Below, piece by piece: positions 33,039 through 41,885 of a stretch of 64,000 nucleotides of DNA. The notes under the pieces were generated by a model. It had not been told where the DNA came from and ran no database searches. It worked only from the letters and a program-made list of their open reading frames with translations. The stretch comes from UBA1562 sp041653955 (GTDB lineage Bacteria > Omnitrophota > Gorgyraeia > Gygaellales > Profunditerraquicolaceae), in NCBI GenBank assembly GCA_041653955.1, contig JBAZEH010000003.1:10148-74147 (forward strand), in the 5' to 3' direction. Each line of letters starts with the position of its first letter. Within the stretch, counting starts at the first letter, position 1. The position numbers were made by a program, and so were the translations under genes.

Positions 33039-34413
33039 TAAGGAGAATATTCTTTCGGGGTTCATGGCAAAACATATACGCCTGAGGCACTCCGGGATAA
33101 AGCTGGCTCTCGGGGCGTTATTGGTGTTCATGGTGAGCTATATCCTGGGGATTAATTTCATAATACCCCTGCTTTTGGTGTGCGTCCTGGCATACCTGAA
33201 ATCTTTCTTTAGTGATTACAGGCTGCTGCATTTAACTTTTCTTTTTGTGATCATATTCGCGATAAGTTATTTTATCGTTCAGGAAGGGCTGCCGGTATTT
33301 TATATACCTTTTGTCGTAATACCGATGCTTGCGGCGATGCTTTTTGAAGAGCTGGCGTTCTCCCTGCTGATCACGCTTGTTTCCTCGGTTACTATCGCTT
33401 ATTTTGTCGGGGATATTTATACCGCGCTGCTTTTCCTGGTAAGCGGATTGCTTTCTATTGTTTTTACGCGCGGTGCGCGTAACCGCGTGACGATAATCCG
33501 CGCAGGCTTCGCCGCCGGGCTGGCGCAGGCAGCGGCAGTATTCTTCATAGACCATTTCAGCGTAAGCCACCCGCATATTTATCTTATGTTCATGCTTAAC
33601 GGCGTAATTTCAGGCCTGGTGGTTATAGGTATATTACCCGTTTTTGAATACTTTTTTAAGACCGTGACAAATATAAGCCTGCTTGAGATGGCTGATTTCG
33701 GGCAGCCGCTATTGCAGCGCATGATGCTTGAGGCGCCCGGGACCTATCACCACAGTTTAGTCGTGGGGAATCTTTCCGAAGCCGCCTGTCAGGCTGTAGG
33801 GGCTAATGCCCTGTTAGCCAGGATAGGCGCGTATTACCACGATATAGGCAAATTACAGAAACCGGAATATTTTAGCGAGAACCAGGATATCAAAGACAGT
33901 AAGCATGACGCCCTCGCGCCTACAATGAGCAAGCTGGTGATTATGAACCATGTCAATGACGGAGTCGAGCTTGCCAAAAAATACAGGCTCAACTTGCGGT
34001 TGCTGGATTTTATACAGAGCCACCACGGCACAAGCCTGGTATATTATTTTTACCGCCGCGCGCTGGAAAACAGGGAAGAGGATGAAAATGTGGCAGAAGA
34101 GGGGTTTCGTTATGAGGGGCCTAAGCCGCACACCAAGGAGACCGCTATAGTGCTTTTGGCTGATTCGGTTGAGGCGGCGACTAAATCTTTGAAGGAGCCC
34201 AGCCACAGCGATATCGAAGAAGTGGTCCATAAGATCATCAATAATAAGTTTATCGACAGGCAGCTTGATGAGTGCGACCTGACCCTTAAGGACCTGGATA
34301 AGATATCCGCAGTATTTATACGCATCTTAAGCGGCATATACCATGCGCGCGTAACCTATCCCGAAAAAGAAACAACCGGTAGTGATAATAACCATAAGAA
34401 ACCTGCAAAATAA
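33013..34413 (+). CDS. HDIG-domain membrane phosphohydrolase, PgpH/YqfF-like, without the sensor domain
   Basis: A 466-residue protein with about six transmembrane helices (residues about 25-215) followed by a cytoplasmic HD domain (AYYHDIGKLQKPEYF, FIQSHHGTS, LADSVEAATKS). PgpH proteins of this arrangement hydrolyse cyclic di-AMP. Typical PgpH is 700-800 residues because of a large extracytoplasmic 7TMR-HDED sensor between the first and second helix; that is absent here, so the enzyme is probably not controlled by the same external ligand. The position between phoH and ybeY is conserved. It overlaps phoH by 26 and ybeY by 32 bases. Confidence 0.88.
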   Translation: MTKIPVLNNKENILSGFMAKHIRLRHSGIKLALGALLVFMVSYILGINFIIPLLLVCVLAYLKSFFSDYRLLHLTFLFVIIFAISYFIVQEGLPVFYIPFVVIPMLAAMLFEELAFSLLITLVSSVTIAYFVGDIYTALLFLVSGLLSIVFTRGARNRVTIIRAGFAAGLAQAAAVFFIDHFSVSHPHIYLMFMLNGVISGLVVIGILPVFEYFFKTVTNISLLEMADFGQPLLQRMMLEAPGTYHHSLVVGNLSEAACQAVGANALLARIGAYYHDIGKLQKPEYFSENQDIKDSKHDALAPTMSKLVIMNHVNDGVELAKKYRLNLRLLDFIQSHHGTSLVYYFYRRALENREEDENVAEEGFRYEGPKPHTKETAIVLLADSVEAATKSLKEPSHSDIEEVVHKIINNKFIDRQLDECDLTLKDLDKISAVFIRILSGIYHARVTYPEKETTGSDNNHKKPAK

Positions 34414-34819
34414 GGTTCCCGTTGATACCGCGAGAGTGGCCAGTATAGCCCGGAGGGTTTTATCCTCGGAGCGGGTCAGGAAGGGCGGGGAGATCGCGTT
34501 TTCTTTTGTAAACGACAGCATTATAAGGAAGCTTAACCTGAAATATCTCGGCCATGACAGGCCGACTGATGTTATCGCGTTTGACCTGTCGGACGCCTGC
34601 CGGCCCGGAAAGATTTCCGCGGATATAGTTATATCCTGCGAGACCGCGTCCGCTAACGCGAAAAGATTCAATACTACCCCATCATACGAACTGTATTTAT
34701 ATGTGGTCCACGGCGTATTGCACATACTGGGATACGATGACCGCGATAAAAGAAGCAGGGCGCGTATGCGCCTTAAAGAAGAGGCTTTATTAAGAATCCC
34801 GGGCCTTTCGTTTAAATAA
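34382..34819 (+). CDS. ybeY: Endoribonuclease YbeY (rRNA maturation factor)
   Basis: A 145-residue metallo-RNase involved in 16S rRNA 3' processing and ribosome quality control. Family motifs: NLKYLGHDRPTDVIAFDL, GKISADIVIS, and the metal site HGVLHILGYDDRD. The usual third zinc ligand, His in HxxxHxxGYxH, is Asp here. The GTG start at 34382 overlaps the HDIG gene by 32 bases; there is no later suitable start. It completes the phoH-HDIG-ybeY cluster. Confidence 0.92.
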   Translation: MIITIRNLQNKVPVDTARVASIARRVLSSERVRKGGEIAFSFVNDSIIRKLNLKYLGHDRPTDVIAFDLSDACRPGKISADIVISCETASANAKRFNTTPSYELYLYVVHGVLHILGYDDRDKRSRARMRLKEEALLRIPGLSFK

Positions 34820-34855
34820 CATTTCTTTAACAGGCCATTCTAACATCTTTTAAAA

Positions 34856-35623
34856 ATGTCACTGCATAAAACCGAAGTATTAGTATTGAACAAATGGGAT
34901 TTTCGCGAGACTTCCGCTATTGTCAGCCTTTACAGCCGCGATTTCGGAAAGATGAGCGGACTCCTTAAAGGCATAAGAAAGGAACCCGGCAAATTTGCCA
35001 GTACCGTAGAGCCCTTTTCGCATAACGAAGTGGTATTTTATAAGAAAACCAACTCTTCCCTGCATCTTGTTTCACAGTGCGATATAAAGGATAACTTTTC
35101 TTCTTTAAGGCGGGATATATCCAGGATAGGCGTGGCCAGCTTTATGATGGAGCTTGTAGATGCGGTTATGGCGCAGGAAGACGCGAATGCAGATGTTTTT
35201 GACCTGGCGCTGACCTGCCTTAAAGAACTTGAGGTGAACCCCAACCCCGAGAAGATCATGACCATATTCAAGATAAAGATGCTTGCCTTCTCCGGTTTTA
35301 AGCCGCACTTTGATTCCTGCGTATCATGCGGGGAAAGGATAATCGGCCACTCCAAATTCAGCTTTATGCTCGGAGGCCTCCTTTGCGAAAGGTGTTATTC
35401 CAAGGATACCAAGTCGCGCGCGATCTTCCGGGGCACGGTCGCCTCAATATTGCACATAGAAAAGAACGATTTCAGGAACAACCTTAACCTGGGGATGAAC
35501 CCGCAGATAAAAAAAGAATTAAATACCATACTCAACGCCTTTCTGACATTCCACCTGGAGAAAGAGCTTAAATCGCAGAAGGTATTGAATAGAATGGATA
35601 ACTTTGCACCCGCGTTAAAATAG
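34856..35623 (+). CDS. recO: DNA repair protein RecO
   Basis: Loads RecA with RecR and RecF at single-strand gaps. The 255 residues have the N-terminal OB-fold (KTEVLVLNKWDFRETSAIVSLY, GKMSGLLKGIRK) and a zinc finger in the C-terminal helical domain (CVSCGE about 160 and CERCYS about 178). The region upstream has no Shine-Dalgarno sequence (TCTTTTAAAA before the ATG). Confidence 0.92.
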   Translation: MSLHKTEVLVLNKWDFRETSAIVSLYSRDFGKMSGLLKGIRKEPGKFASTVEPFSHNEVVFYKKTNSSLHLVSQCDIKDNFSSLRRDISRIGVASFMMELVDAVMAQEDANADVFDLALTCLKELEVNPNPEKIMTIFKIKMLAFSGFKPHFDSCVSCGERIIGHSKFSFMLGGLLCERCYSKDTKSRAIFRGTVASILHIEKNDFRNNLNLGMNPQIKKELNTILNAFLTFHLEKELKSQKVLNRMDNFAPALK

Positions 35624-35631
35624 GAGGCATG

Positions 35632-36558
35632 ATGAAAATAGTTATAATCGGCCCCGGAGCGGTAGGCAGTTTGTTCGCCGCCTTTTTATCTAAGCTAAAG
35701 GAAGAGGTGTGGCTTTTAGATAAGAATAAGGAGCGCGCCAGGCGCATACAAGATGGGGGGGTATCGGTTGAAGGCCTCAGCGGCAATTGGCTTTCTCCCG
35801 TGAAGGCGACTGCCGACGCCAAAGATATAGGCGAGGCTGACCTGGCGGTGGTCTGTGTCAAGTCTTACGACACTAAAGAGGCTATGCTGCACGCCAGGCC
35901 CGTCATAGGGGATAACACCAGGATACTTACCATACAGAACGGTATAGGAAATATAGAGATATTGAACGAGATAGCCGGCAGCGATAAAGTTATCGGGGGG
36001 TCCACGAACCTCGGGGCTACATTGTTGGATACAGGAAAAGTAAGGCATGCCGGGCGGGGGGAGACTGTTATCGGGCGTATGGACGGCAAGATACCGGTTG
36101 AAATGCGTTCTATCCGCGAGTTGTTCAACAAGGCGCGCATAGAAACGAGGATATCGCGCGATATCAAGGGCCTCTTATGGTCCAAGCTGGTTATTAACGT
36201 GGGGATAAACGCCCTTACCGCCATTACGCGGTTGAATAACGGAAGGCTGACGGAATTTGAGGGTACGCGCAGGATATTGCGCGGCGCCGTCACAGAAGCT
36301 ATCCGCGTTGCCAAAAGAAAACGCATAAAGCTTATCCATGACGACCCTTTGGCAAAAGTCGAAGCGGTATGCGAGGCAACGGCGGCTAATATCTCCAGCA
36401 TGCTGCAGGATATAATGCGCAAGAAGCGCACCGAGATAGATTTTATTAATGGCGTGATCGTGAGGCAGGGCCAGGAGCTCGGTATCCCGGTGCCAACTAA
36501 CGCCCTGCTCGTTGACCTGGTAAAGACGATTGAAACTAGTTACGATTTAGCAGTATAA
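35632..36558 (+). CDS. panE: 2-dehydropantoate 2-reductase
   Basis: Reduces ketopantoate to pantoate with NADPH in pantothenate synthesis. About 308 residues: Rossmann motif IIGPGAVGSLFAAFLSK, substrate-helix KLVINVGINALTAI, and the C-terminal SSMLQDIMRKKRTEIDFINGVIV with the Lys, Glu and Asn typical of PanE. Two ATGs occur (35629 and 35632); AGGAGG at 35622-35627 fits the second better. It belongs with panB, coaB and coaX found elsewhere in the window. Confidence 0.93.
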   Translation: MKIVIIGPGAVGSLFAAFLSKLKEEVWLLDKNKERARRIQDGGVSVEGLSGNWLSPVKATADAKDIGEADLAVVCVKSYDTKEAMLHARPVIGDNTRILTIQNGIGNIEILNEIAGSDKVIGGSTNLGATLLDTGKVRHAGRGETVIGRMDGKIPVEMRSIRELFNKARIETRISRDIKGLLWSKLVINVGINALTAITRLNNGRLTEFEGTRRILRGAVTEAIRVAKRKRIKLIHDDPLAKVEAVCEATAANISSMLQDIMRKKRTEIDFINGVIVRQGQELGIPVPTNALLVDLVKTIETSYDLAV

Positions 36559-36609
36559 TTTTAATGTCAAAATCCATAATGGTAATTATCATCTAGGGGG
36601 GGCAGGGTA

Positions 36610-37104
36610 ATGGCGAATTTTTCTTTTGATATAGTTTCCGAAGTTGACCTGCAAGAAGTGGATAACGCCGTAAACCAGGCGGGTAAAGAGCTTTCTCAAA
36701 GGTATGATTTCAAGAACAGTAAATCATCCATTGCTTATGACAAGAAAGAGCAAAAGCTTACCTTGGTCGCGGATGACGATTTTAAGCTGCGCGCCTTGAC
36801 CGATATTCTGGCTATCCGTTTAGCCAAAAGAGGCATATCTTTGAAATCCCTTAAGTTCAATGAGCCGGAAAAGGCGTTCCAGGGGTACCTGCGCCAATCA
36901 GTAGAAATATGCATGGGTATTGACAAGGAAAAGGCCAAAGAGCTTACAGGTATTATAAAGGGCCTGGGCCTGAAAGTCCAGGCGCAGATCGAAGGGGAGA
37001 AAATAAAGGTGAGCTCCGCGAAGAAGGATGAACTGCAGGAGGTCATCGCTCATTTAAGAGGCTTGAATTTCTCCATACCGCTTAGTTTCTGTAATTACCG
37101 TTAA
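36610..37104 (+). CDS. yajQ: YajQ family nucleotide-binding protein
   Basis: A 164-residue protein matching YajQ end to end: FSFDIVSEVDLQEVDNAVNQ, QRYDFKNSKSSI, a central FQGYLRQ and the ending RGLNFSIPLSFCNYR. Members bind nucleotides, and in Xanthomonas a homologue binds cyclic di-GMP and acts with a transcription factor. Given three PilZ proteins in the same window, a c-di-GMP link is plausible but not shown by sequence. A GGGGGGCAGGG tract precedes the ATG. Confidence 0.93.
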   Translation: MANFSFDIVSEVDLQEVDNAVNQAGKELSQRYDFKNSKSSIAYDKKEQKLTLVADDDFKLRALTDILAIRLAKRGISLKSLKFNEPEKAFQGYLRQSVEICMGIDKEKAKELTGIIKGLGLKVQAQIEGEKIKVSSAKKDELQEVIAHLRGLNFSIPLSFCNYR

Positions 37105-37113
37105 AGGGAGGGC

Positions 37114-37596
37114 ATGATGGGAAAAAAGAGGTCTAAGGGGGTAACGATATTCGCCTGGTTGATGATAATTACTAATGCTTATGCCTTGCTATCTTCTTTT
37201 AAATTCAAGGCTAATTTTTTTGATGTTTACAGGTCTCTACCTGTTGCTTTTAATGTGACCCTGATCGCGTATTCTATCATTTCCGCGGCTATAGCTGTTA
37301 TCGCGGGAACCGGGATATTAAAACTAAAAGAAAAGATGAGGGTGCTTGGCGTAGCCATAAACGCGATAGACCTGTTTTTCGGATTAGCCGTACTTTCGGT
37401 CACGCTTAACGATATAAGGGAGTATACTTATTCTATTGCCGCTTCCGTATCCGCGACAGACCCTTCAATACCGGTTTACGCTTTAGCCAGCGCGAGTTTT
37501 TACGCGACGGTCCTGTTAATGTTGTTCGCGTACGGATTTAACCTCCTGCTTATTTTCTTTTTCACGCGCCCCAAAGTAAAAGAGCAATTCAAATAA
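37114..37596 (+). CDS. Four-helix membrane protein of unknown function
   Basis: 160 residues with four predicted membrane helices (about 12-30, 45-68, 78-100, 125-150) and basic ends (MGKKRSKG, RPKVKEQFK), so both termini are probably cytoplasmic. I recognise no family motif. Two adjacent ATGs (37114, 37117) follow GGGAGGGC. It sits between yajQ and a TPR protein, with which it is closely spaced, suggesting co-expression only. Confidence 0.7.
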   Translation: MMGKKRSKGVTIFAWLMIITNAYALLSSFKFKANFFDVYRSLPVAFNVTLIAYSIISAAIAVIAGTGILKLKEKMRVLGVAINAIDLFFGLAVLSVTLNDIREYTYSIAASVSATDPSIPVYALASASFYATVLLMLFAYGFNLLLIFFFTRPKVKEQFK

Positions 37597-37597
37597 T

Positions 37598-38419
37598 ATG
37601 AAGAAGTACGTTTTAGTATTATTTATAGTGGCCGCGGTATCGCTCTTGTTTCTGTTTTTCCGAGGCATAACCTGTCCGTTGAGCAGGCCCGCGGTACAGG
37701 CGCCCCGTGGCATGGATATCAAGGCATCAGAGTCCGAGATGCTGCGGTATCTCAAGGAGAGAAATGACCTGCTTGCCGCGCAGAAGGCCGAAGTGGTGTT
37801 ATCCGTACAGCCCGGTAATATTTGTGCTTTGTGGGCAAAGGCGGAGATATACAGGCGCGCGTATGACTTTAATGAATCCAAAAAGATATTGAACCGCATC
37901 CTGGCGGCCTCTCCGGGATATCCGCCTGCCCTGATCACCCTGGCTTATATTGATTACCATGATAACAGGTTCCGCGAAGCGTTATCTTTATTGAAACAGG
38001 CGTTGAACTCTGCGCAGCTTGGCAGGGAAGATAAGGCGATCGCCTATATGCTGATAGGCAGCGTCAACGCGAAAAGGGCAAAACAGGGAGGGTTGTTTAA
38101 CAAGATTGCTTACGGCACCAGGATACTGGGGTATTTTGAAAAAGCGAGGGCTTTCGCGCCCGGACTTGCTGAAGTGCGTTTAGGGTTAGGCTCATTTTAT
38201 CTTTTGGCCCCGCGTATAGCGGGCGGGAATATTGACCTGGCCATCGAAGAGTTGAAACGCGCGGTTGATCTGGCCCCTGATTTTGCGACGGCTAACGCGA
38301 GGCTCGCGCAGGCATACAGGGAAAAAGGGGATATGGATAAATATAACTTCTATATCTCCAGGGCAAAAAAACTGGACCCTGCCAATGAAGTAGTAGTGGA
38401 ACTTGAGGGCAGGATATGA
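37598..38419 (+). CDS. Membrane-anchored TPR protein
   Basis: 273 residues with an N-terminal membrane helix (about 4-22) and then tetratricopeptide-like repeats: PGNICALWAKAEIYRRAYDF, PGYPPALITLAYIDYHDNRF and PDFATANARLAQAYREKGD show the 34-residue spacing and W/G/Y/A/P positions. The repeats are probably periplasmic and mediate protein contacts. It overlaps polX by four bases (ATGA). Confidence 0.75.
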   Translation: MKKYVLVLFIVAAVSLLFLFFRGITCPLSRPAVQAPRGMDIKASESEMLRYLKERNDLLAAQKAEVVLSVQPGNICALWAKAEIYRRAYDFNESKKILNRILAASPGYPPALITLAYIDYHDNRFREALSLLKQALNSAQLGREDKAIAYMLIGSVNAKRAKQGGLFNKIAYGTRILGYFEKARAFAPGLAEVRLGLGSFYLLAPRIAGGNIDLAIEELKRAVDLAPDFATANARLAQAYREKGDMDKYNFYISRAKKLDPANEVVVELEGRI

Positions 38420-40125
38420 AGAATTCAGAGATCAGCGCGATATTCCGCGAGATCGTCAGGATACTGGAGATAAAGGGGGCTAATCTGTTCAGGATACGCG
38501 CGTATGAAAGGGCGGCGCAGAATATAGAGGGGTTGACAGTAGATATAGAAGAGATTATCAGGAGGGGGGAGCTTGACGATATACCGGGTATAGGCAATGA
38601 CCTGTCCGCGAAGATAAAAGAATTTGTGAAGACCGGCAGGATAAAAATGCATGAACGCCTGAAAAAAAGTATCCCCAAAGGCCTCCTGGATATATTGAAT
38701 ATACCTTCAGTAGGCCCTAAGACGGTGAAATTATTATATGAAGAGCTGAAGATAAAGGGGATCCCGGATTTAGAGCGTGCCATAAAAAAGAATAAACTTA
38801 CGGGGATACCCGGGATAAAAGAAAAGACCGTCGAGAATATTGAAAAGGGGATAGCGCTGTTAAAGAGGGGCAGGGAACGGATGACCCTTGCGCAGGCTAT
38901 TAGCGTAGCGGATGAGTTCGCGGGTGCCTTAAAAAAACTGCCGGAAGTAAAGAAGATCGCTGTTGCCGGGAGCCTGCGGCGCCGCAAAGAGACAGTGCGC
39001 GATATAGATTTGCTTATGATCTCAAATAAGCCCAAAAGGGTGATGGGTTATTTCACTGGCCTGCCTGCCGTGGTTTCTGTGCTGGCGAAGGGGCAGACTA
39101 AATCTTCCGTGCGAACAAAGGATGATGTGCAGGTTGATTGCCGCGTTGAAAGCGAAAAGTCTTTTGGGGCCGCGCTGCTCTATTTCACCGGTTCCAGGGA
39201 TTTCAACATAAAACTCAGGCGGATGGCTGCAAGCAGGGGGCTAAAGATAAATGAATATGGAGTATTCAGGAAAAATAAGTTTATATGCGGCAGGAGCGAA
39301 GATGAGATATTCAAGGCCCTTGGGCTTTCTTATATTGAGCCGGAATTAAGGGAGGACACCGGAGAGATAGAGCTGGCAATGAGCTCCGGACTGCCGCGTC
39401 TTATAGAAGCCGCGGATATAAAAGGGGACCTCCATGTCCATTCAGACTATTCCGACGGTATCAATACAATAGAAGAGATGGCTGAAGCGGCAAAGAAAAG
39501 AGGTTACTCCTATATAGCTATCACCGACCATTCCCAGAGCCTTAAGGTGGCAGGGGGTTTGGATACTGCCGGATTAAAGAAGAAAAGGCGCCAAATAGAT
39601 AAAGTGAACGGCAGGCTAAAGGGTATCAGGGTCCTTTATGGGACCGAAGTGGATATAGATTCCGAAGGCCGCCTGGATTATAAAGATGGCACGCTCAAGG
39701 AGTTTGACCTGGTAGTAGCCGCGGTCCATACCGGCTTTAAACAATCCAGGGCGCAGCTCACCCGCAGGCTGGTAAAGGCGTGCCGCAGTAAATACGCGCA
39801 TATTATCGCGCATCCGACCGGAAGGCTTTGGGGGGTGCGGGACCCATATGAATTGGATATGGATGAAGTTTTAAGGGCAGCCAGAGATACCAATACGCGC
39901 CTTGAAATAAATTCCTTCCCTAACCGTCTTGACCTGAATGACCTTAACTGCCGCCGCGCAAAGGAGTCAGGCGTAGGCGTGGCAATAAACACCGACTCAC
40001 ACGCGTGTGAACAATTGGATTTTATCGGGTTAGGGGTATCGGTAGCCAGGCGCGGGTGGCTTACCCGCGAGAATGTGATAAATACCTTACCGCTGGAAGA
40101 GCTTTTAAAAGCGATAAAAAAATAA
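38416..40125 (+). CDS. polX: DNA polymerase/3'-5' exonuclease PolX
   Basis: A 569-residue family X polymerase with three visible parts. The N-terminal part has helix-hairpin-helix segments (DDIPGIGNDLSAKIKE, IPSVGPKTVKLLYEE). The palm has GSLRRRKETVRDIDLLM with the catalytic DxD. The C-terminal PHP exonuclease has DLHVHSDYSDG, AITDHSQSL, HIIAHPTGR and NTDSHA, all metal ligands intact. It fills short gaps in base-excision repair. It is coupled to the TPR gene and apbE follows after one base. Confidence 0.94.
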   Translation: MKNSEISAIFREIVRILEIKGANLFRIRAYERAAQNIEGLTVDIEEIIRRGELDDIPGIGNDLSAKIKEFVKTGRIKMHERLKKSIPKGLLDILNIPSVGPKTVKLLYEELKIKGIPDLERAIKKNKLTGIPGIKEKTVENIEKGIALLKRGRERMTLAQAISVADEFAGALKKLPEVKKIAVAGSLRRRKETVRDIDLLMISNKPKRVMGYFTGLPAVVSVLAKGQTKSSVRTKDDVQVDCRVESEKSFGAALLYFTGSRDFNIKLRRMAASRGLKINEYGVFRKNKFICGRSEDEIFKALGLSYIEPELREDTGEIELAMSSGLPRLIEAADIKGDLHVHSDYSDGINTIEEMAEAAKKRGYSYIAITDHSQSLKVAGGLDTAGLKKKRRQIDKVNGRLKGIRVLYGTEVDIDSEGRLDYKDGTLKEFDLVVAAVHTGFKQSRAQLTRRLVKACRSKYAHIIAHPTGRLWGVRDPYELDMDEVLRAARDTNTRLEINSFPNRLDLNDLNCRRAKESGVGVAINTDSHACEQLDFIGLGVSVARRGWLTRENVINTLPLEELLKAIKK

Positions 40126-40126
40126 T

Positions 40127-41062
40127 ATGTTGTTAAACGCTATCCGCATATGCTGTATTCTGGCCATTGTTCCATTGTGCGGCTGCCGGGATAAGGTTTT
40201 TTACAGCGATAAACGGGCGATGATGGGGACATTTGTCGAGGTCGCCTGCTCCGACAGGGAGGCGCTGGATATTGTTTTTACTGAAATCGGGCGCATTGAA
40301 GGGCTTTTAAGCAAATATAAAGAGGATAGCGAGATATTTATCCTTAACAGCTCGGGAGAAATAAAGGCGAGCAGCGATACTTTTTATATTTTACAGAAGG
40401 CCAGGGAATTTTGGGAGGAAAGCGGTAAGGCATTTGATATTACTGTCGGCCCGTTGATGGATATCTGGGGCTTTACGGATAAGGAGTATCGTATCCCCGC
40501 GGAAGAAGAGATAGCGCAGGCATTGGCGCTGGCAGGTTCCGATAAAATTATTTTTAATCCTGATGGTAATGTGGTAAAATTAAAAGTTCCCGGCATGAAG
40601 ATAGACCTGGGGGCGATTGCCAAAGGCTATGCCGTTGATCGCGCGGTAGAAAAATTAAGAGAACACCGGATAAGCAATTGCCTTATAAATTTAGGCGGAC
40701 AGGTTTATTGTATGGGGGATAAGTCCGGCAGGCCATGGAGCGTGGGGGTAAGAGACCCGAGGGGAAACGGTTTTATCAATCAGGTATCTTTAAGAGACCA
40801 ATCTATCGCCACATCGGGAGATTACGAGCAGTATTTCATTAAGGAGGATAGGCGGTATCCCCATATATTAGATCCCAGGACAGGGTATCCCGCGGATTCG
40901 GGGATAGTTGCGGTAACGGTCATCTCTCCCTCCGGGTTGTTGACGGACTCCCTGGCTACGGCGATCTTCGTATTAGGTAAAGAAAAGGGTATGGAGCTGT
41001 TAAAGAAGTTCCCGCAGGCAGAGGCGCGGATAATAGAAAAGAAAGATGTTCGGTATAATTAA
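40127..41062 (+). CDS. apbE: FAD:protein FMN transferase ApbE, lipoprotein form
   Basis: Attaches FMN covalently to threonine or serine of target flavoproteins such as Nqr/Rnf subunits. The 311 residues begin with a signal peptide ending in VPLCGC (lipobox). Motifs: MGTFVEVAC, DLGAIAKGYAVDRAV, NLGGQVYCMG, HILDPRTGYPA and LTDSLATAIFVLG with the magnesium-binding residues. No Rnf or Nqr gene is in the window, so the target is elsewhere. It overlaps the next gene by 17 bases. Confidence 0.94.
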   Translation: MLLNAIRICCILAIVPLCGCRDKVFYSDKRAMMGTFVEVACSDREALDIVFTEIGRIEGLLSKYKEDSEIFILNSSGEIKASSDTFYILQKAREFWEESGKAFDITVGPLMDIWGFTDKEYRIPAEEEIAQALALAGSDKIIFNPDGNVVKLKVPGMKIDLGAIAKGYAVDRAVEKLREHRISNCLINLGGQVYCMGDKSGRPWSVGVRDPRGNGFINQVSLRDQSIATSGDYEQYFIKEDRRYPHILDPRTGYPADSGIVAVTVISPSGLLTDSLATAIFVLGKEKGMELLKKFPQAEARIIEKKDVRYN

Positions 41063-41885
41063 TAAAAAAGAGCTGGCTAAAGATGTAACGCAGTTCACCC
41101 TGGATGCCCCGCAGATAGCAAAAAAAGCCAGGGCAGGCCAATTTGTCAGTGTGGTCATTGATGAGGCAGGAGAGCGGATACCTTTGACCCTGGCTGACTG
41201 GGACGCGGATAAAGGCACGATCACCATAATATTCCAGAAGGTGGGATTCACCACAAAGAGATTAGGCGCCCTTAATGAAGGGGATTTTCTGCAGCATATA
41301 GTTGGGCCATTAGGCCATCCTACGGAAGTAATAAGATCCGGCACGGTGGTTTGTATCGGGGGCGGGGTAGGCATAGCTGAGGTATACCCGGTTTCCCGCG
41401 CTTTTAAGGAGGCGGGTAACAGGGTTTTAGGGATAATCGGGGCGCGTTGCGGGGCGCTCTTGATCCTGGAAGATAAGATGAGGGAGGTTTGCGACGAGCT
41501 CTTTATTACTACCGATGACGGTTCTTCCGGCCGCAAAGGTTTTGTTACCGACAGTTTAAGTGAACTATTAACGGTAGTTGAGAGGTCTACCCATACCAGA
41601 TACCCGGACCTTGTATATTGCATAGGGCCCGTCCCCATGATGCAGGCGGTATCCAGGATGACAAAGGAGTATAATATAAAAACGATCGTCAGTTTAAACC
41701 CGATAATGGTGGACGCTACAGGCATGTGCGGCTCATGCCGTTGCACGGTATCCGGTAAGACCGTATTCGGATGTGTTGACGGACCGGATTTCGACGGCCA
41801 CGCCGTTGATTTTGAGGAATTGAAGAAAAGGCTGGGATTATTCAGGGATCAGGAGAGAAAAGCTGATGGTAAATGCGGTTCGTAA
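41046..41885 (+). CDS. nfnA: NfnA-type ferredoxin-NADP reductase subunit alpha
   Basis: A 279-residue FAD/NAD(H)-binding reductase of the sulfide dehydrogenase beta / dihydroorotate dehydrogenase electron-transfer type. The FAD-binding barrel starts the protein; NAD-binding GGGVGIAEVYPVSRAF is at about 103-118; a [2Fe-2S] site is formed by MCGSCRCTVSGKTVFGC (about 226-242). In NfnAB it pairs with a GltD-like subunit for electron bifurcation between NADH, ferredoxin and NADPH. That partner is found at 43292 but mgtE lies in between, overlapping this gene by 20 bases. Confidence 0.88.
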   Translation: MFGIINKKELAKDVTQFTLDAPQIAKKARAGQFVSVVIDEAGERIPLTLADWDADKGTITIIFQKVGFTTKRLGALNEGDFLQHIVGPLGHPTEVIRSGTVVCIGGGVGIAEVYPVSRAFKEAGNRVLGIIGARCGALLILEDKMREVCDELFITTDDGSSGRKGFVTDSLSELLTVVERSTHTRYPDLVYCIGPVPMMQAVSRMTKEYNIKTIVSLNPIMVDATGMCGSCRCTVSGKTVFGCVDGPDFDGHAVDFEELKKRLGLFRDQERKADGKCGS

